From an uncultured SAR86 cluster bacterium (lineage in GTDB: Bacteria > Pseudomonadota > Gammaproteobacteria > Magnimaribacterales > D2472), in the NCBI GenBank assembly GCA_902558095.1, contig CACECP010000003.1, positions 1 through 64,000 of the forward strand: DNA of 64,000 nt, read 5' to 3'. Below, in pieces: positions 17,785 through 24,946 of this stretch. The translations under genes and the position numbers were made by a program. The notes beneath the pieces were generated by a model, which had not been told where the DNA came from, searched no databases, and saw only the letters and a program-made list of their open reading frames with translations. The stretch's first letter is position 1, and each line of letters opens with the position of its first letter.

Positions 17785-18784
17785 TTAAACCCATATCCTG
17801 AATTTGCTGTGCAATTTCTACAATAGATTCTTCTGCAGGTCTAGGCTTCCAACCAAGAATATCTTTAGCTTTTGAAGTATTTTTAACACTTCTTAATCTT
17901 CCAAGATAAGGTAATGTTAATTTTAATTCCTTGCTAAAGTTAGCAAGTATTTTTGCAAGCCAAACAGGAACAGCAAAAGTTGGAGCTTTATCAAATCCAT
18001 TGGCTCTAAGAACTTTAGCAACATCTTTATACCATAAATCTTTTTCAGCTAGAGCAAACCTTTCACCGTTACTTGCAGGATTTTGCATTGCTAAAATATG
18101 TGCTGCTGCTACATCTCTGACATCTACATACCCAAACTGTAGTGGGACAGCTACTGGCATTTTACCTGTTGCAACCATCACAATAGCTTTGTTTGACTCA
18201 CCTAAGTCTCCAGATAAAGTTGGCCCTATTACTAATGCGGGGTTTATTACAGCTAATTCAAAAGGATGATTTTCCGTCTCAACATATTCCCATGCAGCCC
18301 TCTCAGCTAATGTTTTACTTTTGGAATAGTGACTAATTGCAGGATTGTCTGGGTCGGACCAATCCGTTTCATCATAATAACTTTTTGTTTCCATCGTTTC
18401 GAAAATTGCAGCTACTGATGATGTTAAAACTACCTTCTTAACATTATGTTTTTTTGCAAATTTCATAGCACGTTTTACACCTGCTACAGCAGGTTTCACA
18501 AAAAAGTCCTCATCATGGTTCTCTAATGCAATTGGTGAGGCAACATGAAGTAAATAGTCGCACCCTTCCATGCCTTCATCCCATCCCTCATCATCATTTA
18601 AATCAAATGTGAAAATATTGAGGTTTTCAGTAGAGGTATTATGATTTTTTAATGCTTCAAAGATCTCATCTTTTCTTTCAGGAGACCGAACTGAGCCATT
18701 TACAGCATATCCTTGATTTAAAAGTTGATGAATACAATGAAGTCCAATATATCCTGTTGCGCCAGTTACTAAAACTTTTTCCAT
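17777..18784 (-). CDS. Extended SDR, NAD-dependent epimerase/dihydroflavonol reductase type
   Basis: NAD(P)-dependent oxidoreductase of 335 residues acting on a carbonyl or hydroxyl group, close to dihydroflavonol 4-reductase/3-beta-HSD-like enzymes. Motifs: VLVTGATGYIGLHCIHQLL at the N-terminus, LLHVASPIALEN, the Ser of VVLTSSVAAIF and the YSKSKTLAERAAW active-site Tyr-xxx-Lys, then NPALVIGPTLSGD and GWKPRP near the end. I chose the ATG at 18784, preceded by AAGGAG at spacing 6; the longer reading would overlap ald. It begins 13 bases after the ald stop, so it is co-transcribed with alanine dehydrogenase. Substrate unknown. Confidence 0.88.
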   Translation of the reverse strand: MEKVLVTGATGYIGLHCIHQLLNQGYAVNGSVRSPERKDEIFEALKNHNTSTENLNIFTFDLNDDEGWDEGMEGCDYLLHVASPIALENHDEDFFVKPAVAGVKRAMKFAKKHNVKKVVLTSSVAAIFETMETKSYYDETDWSDPDNPAISHYSKSKTLAERAAWEYVETENHPFELAVINPALVIGPTLSGDLGESNKAIVMVATGKMPVAVPLQFGYVDVRDVAAAHILAMQNPASNGERFALAEKDLWYKDVAKVLRANGFDKAPTFAVPVWLAKILANFSKELKLTLPYLGRLRSVKNTSKAKDILGWKPRPAEESIVEIAQQIQDMGLIK

Positions 18785-18797
18785 ATTTTTCTCCTTC

Positions 18798-19889
18798 TTA
18801 TAGTCTATCCAATGCGTCTTTAACACCCGGATGGGTAATACTTCCTTTTTGTATATTAAGTCCGTTTCTTAAATGCTCATCATCAGCAAGTGCTTTATCA
18901 ACTCCTTTTTTAGCTAAATTCTCTATGTATGAGAGAGTTACTTTATTTAAAGCTTGAGTTGCAGTTAAAGGTACAGCACCAGGCATATTAGTTACACAAT
19001 AATGAACAATATCATTCTCAATGAATGTAGGATTGTCGTGAGTTGTTGGTCTGCTAGTTTCAAAACATCCTCCTTGATCAATTGAAACATCTACCATAAC
19101 AGTTCCTGGTTTCATTGATACAAGCATTTCTTTTGTTACTACTTTTGGAGCTTCTTTTCCAACCACATAAACACTCCCAACAACTAAGTCAGATTCATTG
19201 ATTGCAGATTGAACAGAATCACTTGTTGATAAAATATATTCAATATTTTTCGAGCCAAACTCAGATTCTAACTTCTGCAACTTTGATTTTGATGTGTCGA
19301 GAACTTTTACTAATGCATGGTTATCAAGAGCTTTTGATATTGACTGAGTTCCTGCTACTCCTGCCCCTATAACTGAAACAACTCTTGGTTCAATATTATT
19401 AAGCTTTCCTATCATCACACCTTTTCCTTTGTTGTGCTTTAAAAGATGATATGAACCTACAACAATTGCTAATTGTCCTGCAATAGTACTCATTGGAGCC
19501 AAGAGTGGCATTGAACCGTCTGCAGCAGTGACTGTTTCGTATGCAATTCCTGTAACTCCGGTATCTATTAGTTTTTTTGCATTTTCTGGGTCTCCAGCTA
19601 AATGAAGATATGTAAATAATGTTAAGTCCTCTCTCAAAAAACAATATTCATCGGGAATTGGCTCTTTGACTTTAACAATCATTTCAGAAGACTTATAAAC
19701 ATCTTCTGCAGAATCTAGAATTTTTGCACCAGCACTAATATATAAATCATTAGTGAGGCCTATGTTTGTGCCAGCGCCATCTTGAACTAAAATTTCATTT
19801 CCAATATTTGTTAAATGCTTTACAGAATCTGGAGTAAGTCCAACCCTATTTTCATTATTTTTTACTTCTGCTGGTACGCCGATTATCAT
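18798..19889 (-). CDS. ald: Alanine dehydrogenase
   Basis: NAD-dependent interconversion of L-alanine and pyruvate plus ammonium in the cytoplasm. Its 363 residues are close to the usual 370. Seen: MIIGVPAEVKNNENRVGLTP at the start (substrate-binding Arg), VKVKEPI with the Lys near 74, YLHLAGD with the catalytic His near 95, and the NAD fold VVSVIGAGVAGTQSI near 170. NMPGAVPLTATQALN is diagnostic of Ald against the related transhydrogenase alpha subunit. ATG start. It is first of a two-gene unit with the SDR. It likely serves alanine use as a carbon and nitrogen source. Confidence 0.94.
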   Translation of the reverse strand: MIIGVPAEVKNNENRVGLTPDSVKHLTNIGNEILVQDGAGTNIGLTNDLYISAGAKILDSAEDVYKSSEMIVKVKEPIPDEYCFLREDLTLFTYLHLAGDPENAKKLIDTGVTGIAYETVTAADGSMPLLAPMSTIAGQLAIVVGSYHLLKHNKGKGVMIGKLNNIEPRVVSVIGAGVAGTQSISKALDNHALVKVLDTSKSKLQKLESEFGSKNIEYILSTSDSVQSAINESDLVVGSVYVVGKEAPKVVTKEMLVSMKPGTVMVDVSIDQGGCFETSRPTTHDNPTFIENDIVHYCVTNMPGAVPLTATQALNKVTLSYIENLAKKGVDKALADDEHLRNGLNIQKGSITHPGVKDALDRL

Positions 19890-19921
19890 AAATTTTTCAA
19901 AATTTGGATTAATTTAACACA

Positions 19922-19948
19922 AATGAAGCTGTCAATGACAGCTTCATT
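19922..19948. terminator. Hairpin, probable terminator of the 19966-20811 lipoprotein gene
   Basis: A perfect 13-bp inverted repeat (AATGAAGCTGTCA and complement) around one base lies 18 bases past the lipoprotein stop and 33 bases upstream of ald. The minus-strand T tract is weak, so termination strength is uncertain. Confidence 0.6.
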
Positions 19949-19965
19949 AATTATTTTAGAATAGA

Positions 19966-20811
19966 TTATTCGTCAGCAGGAAATGTAGGCAAGAAATCTT
20001 TTTCATCAGCATCGTATAAAGTCCATCCATGATATACGTCTGGATTATCTCCACATGAAGCAAATTCACTAAATAATGGAAACATTTTTTCCCTTACTTC
20101 TGCTTCAAATGAAGCATTTGCTTTGTCATTCATTTCCTTAGTCTTTGTAAAATTTGCCCAGAGAAAATCAGCGCTCTCACCATTTGGATTAGTTGCTGAT
20201 AAATCATACGCAAAATAATTACCATAATGATATCCAGTCTCAGAATAATCAGCTTCTGCAACTGCATTATTAAAGCCCTCTACAAAAGCCTCTGCATTCT
20301 CACGACTGGATCCTTCGTTATAACTGCAACCATAAAATTCACTATAGAAATATCCATTTGGATTTTTTTCTCCATATGTTTCAAATGCAATTGGGAATAT
20401 TCCATCAAATTTAAACCTTCCTGGGCCATCGCACTGCATAACACCAGAATGCTTTTCAGCCCATGCTGTTGCTGCTTCATTAGATTCCCAATCAGCCCAT
20501 GCAGAGTCAGCAGCTTCTTTTGATGTCCATTCAAGCTCCCACCAGCCCACTTCACCCCATGCATTTTGAACTGATGCTGGTGCATATCCCCATGCACCTA
20601 TTAGGTCTTCTGATGAAATAAGTTCCTGCCATTCAGAAATCATAGCGGTTAGGTTATCTGAAGACATTTCAGAACCAAATTCACATGCCATAAATTCATT
20701 ATAGCGTGCTGTCGAATTTACAGATTGATCCTTATTTGTAGTTTCCTCCATTGAACAACTAACAATTAGAAAAAATGCAAATAAGCCTACAAAATTGTTT
20801 TTATTAATCAT
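19966..20811 (-). CDS. Lipoprotein with two probable alpha/beta-barrel repeats
   Basis: Not recognised. It has 281 residues with lipobox FLIVSC near residue 19, so it is lipid-anchored. The mature part is acidic and rich in Trp, Ala and Glu. It looks like two repeats: the first spans about 40-140 with WWELEWTSKEAADSAWADWES, the second about 155-260 with AEAFVEGFNNAVAEADY and FLWANFTKTKEMNDKA. The layout and the FLWANF...REKMFPLF end match the secreted protein at 4933-5685, so the two seem to be distant paralogues. Cys residues occur once or twice per repeat. It precedes a hairpin and starts 32 bases after the NTF2-like gene. Confidence 0.65.
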   Translation of the reverse strand: MINKNNFVGLFAFFLIVSCSMEETTNKDQSVNSTARYNEFMACEFGSEMSSDNLTAMISEWQELISSEDLIGAWGYAPASVQNAWGEVGWWELEWTSKEAADSAWADWESNEAATAWAEKHSGVMQCDGPGRFKFDGIFPIAFETYGEKNPNGYFYSEFYGCSYNEGSSRENAEAFVEGFNNAVAEADYSETGYHYGNYFAYDLSATNPNGESADFLWANFTKTKEMNDKANASFEAEVREKMFPLFSEFASCGDNPDVYHGWTLYDADEKDFLPTFPADE

Positions 20812-20842
20812 AATTTTCTCCTAGTTTAATTAATAATAATAT

Positions 20843-21208
20843 TTACGATTCAACATGAAATAATTTTGTATATATCCTCCATGTGTCATCTTTTCTTAAA
20901 AAAGAGAACGAATCAATAAATATCATCCCCAAGTATGCCTCTTTTATTTTGACTAAAGCGGTTTCACCAAGTATCTCACAGGACAGAATTTCTAAAAATG
21001 GTTTATCGCCCTTTTCTTTAGGTGAGGGTTGTTGTGCATCAACAAATCCTGCAAATTCATCTAAATTCATTTCATGTAAACCATCTGGAAGATATCCGCT
21101 GATCATTGCGTTTTCATCAAATGCTTTCTTTATTTTTGAAGAATCTGATTCGCAACATCCTTCATAATACAAATCTATACAACTCTTAATTTGATCTATA
21201 TCACTCAT
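20843..21208 (-). CDS. NTF2-like protein, putative lumazine-binding type
   Basis: Cytoplasmic cone-shaped NTF2-like fold protein of 121 residues. The pattern is IDQIKSCIDLYYEGCCESDSSKIKKAFDENAMISGY, then the long strands FLEILSCEILGETALVKIKEAYLG and IFIDSFSFLRKDDTWRIYTKLFHVES. This matches the lumazine-binding-like NTF2 group whose members bind small ligands; no enzyme activity is established. The start ATG overlaps the stop of the upstream secreted gene by 4 bases, so the two are translationally coupled. This implies that the cytoplasmic and exported partners are made together. Confidence 0.75.
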   Translation of the reverse strand: MSDIDQIKSCIDLYYEGCCESDSSKIKKAFDENAMISGYLPDGLHEMNLDEFAGFVDAQQPSPKEKGDKPFLEILSCEILGETALVKIKEAYLGMIFIDSFSFLRKDDTWRIYTKLFHVES

Positions 21209-21633
21209 TTCTTTCTCTTAAAGCCGTTAACAAGTGTTCTATGATCTCTTGTATACTCAGCCATAACTTCTTTGAGTTCTGCATTTGTATTACCGAGCAC
21301 CTGAAAATTAGTAACAATGAATGTTTCTAAAAACTTATCTCGATGAGGGGCCTCAGCAAAAGCATTCATATGAAAAATTGCATCTTCATTTGAATGATAC
21401 ATCTCTATAAGTGAAACTTTCTTTTTGTCTTCTGAAATCCAATACTTGTAATACATTGTTTTTGGTTCAGTTTCTTTTACGGCAGCAACTAAATAATCTA
21501 CAAACTCATCAACGCCCTCAGACTTACCCTCAGCAACATCCAAATCTAAATAAAAGATAATTGGATTAGTTTTATGATGCATTCCAAAAATTAAAGATGG
21601 TAATAGCAGTGTTAAAAATAAAAAGTGCTTCAT
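21205..21633 (-). CDS. Secreted ABM-like (monooxygenase-fold) protein
   Basis: A 142-residue protein with a signal peptide (MKHFLFLTLLLPSLIFG) followed by an antibiotic-biosynthesis-monooxygenase-like alpha/beta-barrel. IIFYLDLDVAEGKSEGVDEFVDYLVAAVKETEP, then YYKYWISEDKKKVSLIEMYHSNEDAIFHMNA and a strand near 105 give the usual order. The conserved MYHSNEDAIFHM resembles the E-x-W/Y...DA..H block of that group. Whether it is an enzyme or a binder is unknown. AGGAGACAAAATT precedes the ATG. It is coupled by a 4-base overlap to the NTF2-like gene. Confidence 0.75.
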   Translation of the reverse strand: MKHFLFLTLLLPSLIFGMHHKTNPIIFYLDLDVAEGKSEGVDEFVDYLVAAVKETEPKTMYYKYWISEDKKKVSLIEMYHSNEDAIFHMNAFAEAPHRDKFLETFIVTNFQVLGNTNAELKEVMAEYTRDHRTLVNGFKRKK

Positions 21634-21702
21634 AATTTTGTCTCCTATATATAAGATACTACTATATTTTCAACATATCGATAAACTTAAATTTTAAAAA
21701 AT

Positions 21703-22098
21703 ATGGCACAAGCAAAAGATCTTATTAATAAATGGCATGAAGTTGTTGATGCTGATGATTTAAATGCTTTAGATAGCATTATTGCAGATGATGCAGTATT
21801 TTCATCACCAGTTGTTTTTACTCCGATGGAAGGTAAAGAGATTACCATGATGTATCTTCATGCTGCTGGACAATCTTTTAACATGCAGAAGTTTAAATAC
21901 ACCAGAGAAATCCATGATGGCATGAATTCTGTGCTGGAGTTTGAAACTTACATTGACGATATTTCAGTCAACGGAGTTGACATGATTGAATGGAATAAAG
22001 AAGGAAAGATAACAAACTTCAAAGTTATGATCAGACCGTTTAAGGCTGTACAAAAAGTACAGGAAAAAATGGTAGAAGCTCTAGAAAGTTTAGGTTAG
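21703..22098 (+). CDS. SnoaL/ketosteroid-isomerase-like protein
   Basis: A cytoplasmic NTF2-like fold protein of 131 residues of the SnoaL type. Visible: LINKWHEVVDADDLNALDSIIADDAVFSSPVVFTPMEGKE at the N-terminus, a helix YLHAAGQSF, then VLEFETYIDDISVNGVDMIEWNKEGKITNFKVMIRPF, which is the classic end of this fold. Members include polyketide cyclases and ketosteroid isomerases, but most are uncharacterised. It stands alone on the plus strand; its last 4 bases overlap the convergent RRM gene. Catalytic residues cannot be assigned by eye. Confidence 0.78.
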   Translation: MAQAKDLINKWHEVVDADDLNALDSIIADDAVFSSPVVFTPMEGKEITMMYLHAAGQSFNMQKFKYTREIHDGMNSVLEFETYIDDISVNGVDMIEWNKEGKITNFKVMIRPFKAVQKVQEKMVEALESLG

Positions 22099-22340
22099 CT
22101 TTTTTCTTTAGGTCTTGATTCGTTTACAACCAACTCCCTTCCATCAACTTCGGTTCCGTTTAATGCCTCGATGGCTGCTTCAGCGCCATCACTCATTTCA
22201 ACAAAACCAAAACCTCTAGATCGGTTAGTCATTCTGTCAGTGATAATTTTTGCAGATGTTACAGTTCCGTATTCAGCAAAAACATTTTCTAAATCTTGGT
22301 CATTTAATCCCCAAGAAATATTACCTACGTATATATTCAT
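22095..22340 (-). CDS. RNA-binding protein, single RRM domain
   Basis: An 81-residue protein that is one RNA-recognition motif. RNP2 is IYVGNI at 3-8, and RNP1 is RGFGFVEM near 43-50. The two helices and the last strand (GRELVVNESRPKEKS) complete the fold. Such small glycine-poor RRM proteins are common in marine proteobacteria and cyanobacteria, where they are linked with cold response or mRNA binding. Here no target is visible. It is a monocistronic gene with about 150 bases upstream that contain no other gene. Confidence 0.93.
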   Translation of the reverse strand: MNIYVGNISWGLNDQDLENVFAEYGTVTSAKIITDRMTNRSRGFGFVEMSDGAEAAIEALNGTEVDGRELVVNESRPKEKS

Positions 22341-22489
22341 TTAATATCCTTAATTAAAAAATGCATCTTACATTAAATATCACAATAATAGTTAAAAAAC
22401 TTATAACTTTATTTTTTGTTAACAATCTAAATCTAATTAATATAGCTATGATTGTATTAATAAATGAAATTAAATAAGATAATTTGGTT

Positions 22490-22903
22490 ATGAAAAAATA
22501 CCAACTTATATTCTTATCTTTGCTGCTAGTTGGTTGCTCTGACCTGATTGAAGATTTTAGTCAAGGTTTTGTTGAGGGTTTTAATGAGAGCTTTGATAAG
22601 GGTTTTAAAAATTCTTACACAAATTCATGTACTTCAGCTATTCGGTCAAAAATAGATTTTGTAGAACTAGATTATCAGTTAGAAAGAGATGACATAAACG
22701 AAGCCACTAAGTCGCTCATGTCATTAGTGAGTTCTGTTTATTATATTGAAAACTACTGCTCATGTAAGGCAGATATTCTTAATGACAGATATTCTCCGAA
22801 AGAACTTGCAACAATCGCAGAAACTCAAACAGATTACTTAACTGAAAAAGACTATAACGATTGCGGGGTATCGTTAATAAGAACATTACCATTTAAAAAA
22901 TAA
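22490..22903 (+). CDS. Small lipoprotein of unknown function
   Basis: A 137-residue lipoprotein with lipobox LLLVGC (Cys16). The start is the ATG at 22490, since the 2-codon longer reading uses TTG. The next part, DLIEDFSQGFVEGFNESFDKGFKNSY, repeats a G-F period (QGF, EGF, KGF) and is probably an amphipathic helix. Two Cys in NYCSCKAD and one in YNDCG may form disulphides. It resembles no family I know. It lies alone between the RRM gene and the convergent membrane protein gene. Confidence 0.65.
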   Translation: MKKYQLIFLSLLLVGCSDLIEDFSQGFVEGFNESFDKGFKNSYTNSCTSAIRSKIDFVELDYQLERDDINEATKSLMSLVSSVYYIENYCSCKADILNDRYSPKELATIAETQTDYLTEKDYNDCGVSLIRTLPFKK

Positions 22904-22923
22904 TTTTTTAGATTTTAAATGTA

Positions 22924-23340
22924 TTATTTATTTATTGATGTATTTTTATTAAACGGAAATCTATAATCAGATATATCTATTAATATTTTACTCTGCCTAA
23001 TATCGTTTTCTTTTAATAATACCTCATAAGTATGAGGATTTACTTTTGGGGGTTCTGGAGGCTCAGGCTGATTCCACCATGCAAAAAAATATTTTATGGA
23101 ACCTATGATAATTAATATAAAAATAAAAAATGCTGCTAATGCACCTAAAATAGTTGTTCCAATATCTTCTAAAAGTGCATAAATAAGTAACTTTGTTTTT
23201 TCAAATCCCAACACTATAAGACAAAATAATAAAGACCATGGAAAAAATAAGATTATTGCAGTAGATAATGCAAAAAACTTGAAAAAATTTAATTTAAGAT
23301 ATGGATTCTCTGATCGTTTGTAGGGTTTTGAAGGACTCAT
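22924..23340 (-). CDS. Small membrane protein of unknown function
   Basis: A 138-residue inner-membrane protein not recognised as a family. Hydrophobic stretches lie near residues 23-45 (FALSTAIILFFPWSLLFCLI) and 60-88 (GTTILGALAAFFIFILIIIG), followed by a proline-rich link NQPEPPEPPKVNP and a soluble tail. The ATG at 23340 has GGAG at spacing 6, whereas the longer reading starts at a TTG. It lies 35 bases downstream of the periplasmic protein at 23376-23750, so they may be co-transcribed. Confidence 0.6.
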   Translation of the reverse strand: MSPSKPYKRSENPYLKLNFFKFFALSTAIILFFPWSLLFCLIVLGFEKTKLLIYALLEDIGTTILGALAAFFIFILIIIGSIKYFFAWWNQPEPPEPPKVNPHTYEVLLKENDIRQSKILIDISDYRFPFNKNTSINK

Positions 23341-23375
23341 TAATTTCTCCAAAGTAATTTGAAAGAATTAGTTAG

Positions 23376-23750
23376 CTAACATTCGTCCATTGTGAATCTA
23401 AGTTCGCCCAAATATGTATTATTGATATCCCTATATTTATATTTAACTCCACTAACCCTTTCTAAAAGATATATTTGGTTTGGATCGGTGCACCACGCAG
23501 TAAGTATTGAATTCTTTAAGATATTGAAATTAATATCGCTTGGTCTTGCTGTAATAGTAAGATTGTAGTTATATACAATTTCAGCTGGATAGGTGCAAAC
23601 AACACTTTGCATTACAGTAACTTCATCAACATTCATAGGAGTTGATTGATTAATTATTGATGCCATTGCATTGCACTCGGCAAGTGTGATGTCTTCTGAG
23701 TAAACAAATGAAGGTATAAATATTATTAATGAAAGAAGTAATTTTTTCAT
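23376..23750 (-). CDS. Small periplasmic protein of unknown function
   Basis: A 124-residue protein with a signal peptide (MKKLLLSLIIFIPSFVYSE). Four Cys remain in the mature form (LAECNAM, SVVCTYP, TAWCTDP, final DEC), suggesting two disulphide bonds. The middle is beta-rich (VYNYNLTITA, YLLERVSGVKYKYRD). No family is recognised. It sits between the PhoD-like gene and the small membrane protein, all on the minus strand with short gaps of about 35 bases, so it may belong to that unit. Confidence 0.6.
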   Translation of the reverse strand: MKKLLLSLIIFIPSFVYSEDITLAECNAMASIINQSTPMNVDEVTVMQSVVCTYPAEIVYNYNLTITARPSDINFNILKNSILTAWCTDPNQIYLLERVSGVKYKYRDINNTYLGELRFTMDEC

Positions 23751-23785
23751 ATTTAAATTATGCCAGATTTAATTTATTTAATACA

Positions 23786-24793
23786 TTAAAGGTTATAAGT
23801 GAATACTTCATTTCCTCTAATGTCATTTAGCGAAATTTCAATATTTTGGGTTTTAGTGTTAATTTTAATCAAACCAAAATTTTCATAATTATATATCTTG
23901 TTTTGTAATAATTTGTCATCTTCTATTAACTGATTTTTTATTGTATTTGGAACAATTGAAAGATTTCTGCTGATTCTTGCCGCTGCAGTTGGCTTGTTTA
24001 ATGATGAGGAGGTTAGTTCAATTAAATCTCCTTTTTTATACAAACCTCCTTTATGTCTATCACCGCTCATGATTAGGGTTTTAGTCTCTTGAGCATCTAA
24101 GATTTTTATCATTTTTAGCCTTTCATGAGGGAACAAGTCCCACCTTTCAAAAACATGTTCTGTTGCTAAGATTTGAATTGAAGATAGAACCAATATTAGA
24201 TCAGAATCTCTACTTATTACCTCTTCAAACCAATTCCATTGCTCATCTCCAAGAATAGTTGTATCTGTATTATTCGTTGGAACATATGGTGATTTAGCTG
24301 AGGTTAATTTTGATCTAAAGAATCTTGTATCTAAAACTATAAGATTTATCTTGAAATCATCTATTTCTATTAGCTCATTAAAGTAAAGTCCATCTCTCTT
24401 ATGCCTAAGATCATCTTCAGGTATTTTCCAAAAATCTAAAAATAATTTCTGAGATTCTCTTTTATTTTTAAAGTCACCGCCACCATCATTGATACCATAG
24501 TCATGATCATCCCAAATACTAATCACTTTCTTTTTATTTAACCATTTTGGTAACTTGGTAGATTGAGTTATGTAACTTTTTTTCAGCTTATCAAGTTTCC
24601 CACTTGGATGATCGCCATAAACGTTATCTCCAAGAAACATAAATGTATCAACATTTTTTGCTTCAATTGCTTGCCATATGGGTTGAGGAAGATCTTGATC
24701 AATACATGAGCCAAAACCAATTACATATTCTTTTACTAAGGCTGAATTTGAAATAAATATAAAAAAAATAAAAATTAATTTTTTAATTTGCAT
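23786..24793 (-). CDS. PhoD-like metallophosphoesterase (alkaline phosphatase D family)
   Basis: Secreted phosphodiesterase or phosphatase of 335 residues. The N-terminus MQIKKLIFIFFIFISNSALV is a Sec signal. It keeps the PhoD order: IGFGSC at 25-30, MFLGDNVYGDHP near 52, SIWDDHDYGINDGGGDF near 91 and LIMSGDRHKGGLY near 243. The Asp/Asn/His of these motifs would bind the metal pair. Shorter than Bacillus PhoD, it lacks the N-terminal domain. It could release phosphate from phosphodiesters in phosphate-poor seawater; no Pho box was identified. Confidence 0.87.
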   Translation of the reverse strand: MQIKKLIFIFFIFISNSALVKEYVIGFGSCIDQDLPQPIWQAIEAKNVDTFMFLGDNVYGDHPSGKLDKLKKSYITQSTKLPKWLNKKKVISIWDDHDYGINDGGGDFKNKRESQKLFLDFWKIPEDDLRHKRDGLYFNELIEIDDFKINLIVLDTRFFRSKLTSAKSPYVPTNNTDTTILGDEQWNWFEEVISRDSDLILVLSSIQILATEHVFERWDLFPHERLKMIKILDAQETKTLIMSGDRHKGGLYKKGDLIELTSSSLNKPTAAARISRNLSIVPNTIKNQLIEDDKLLQNKIYNYENFGLIKINTKTQNIEISLNDIRGNEVFTYNL

Positions 24794-24946
24794 TTTAAGA
24801 TTATAACCATTTATCGATTTCCTAAAAAAATTTGTTTCAGCGAAAATAATCTTTCGGTGCCTTAGGTAGAAGATGTCAGAATATAGTTTTTAAATATAAA
24901 AATACTCTATTTAAACTATCTGTTGTATAGTTAATAAACAATATTT

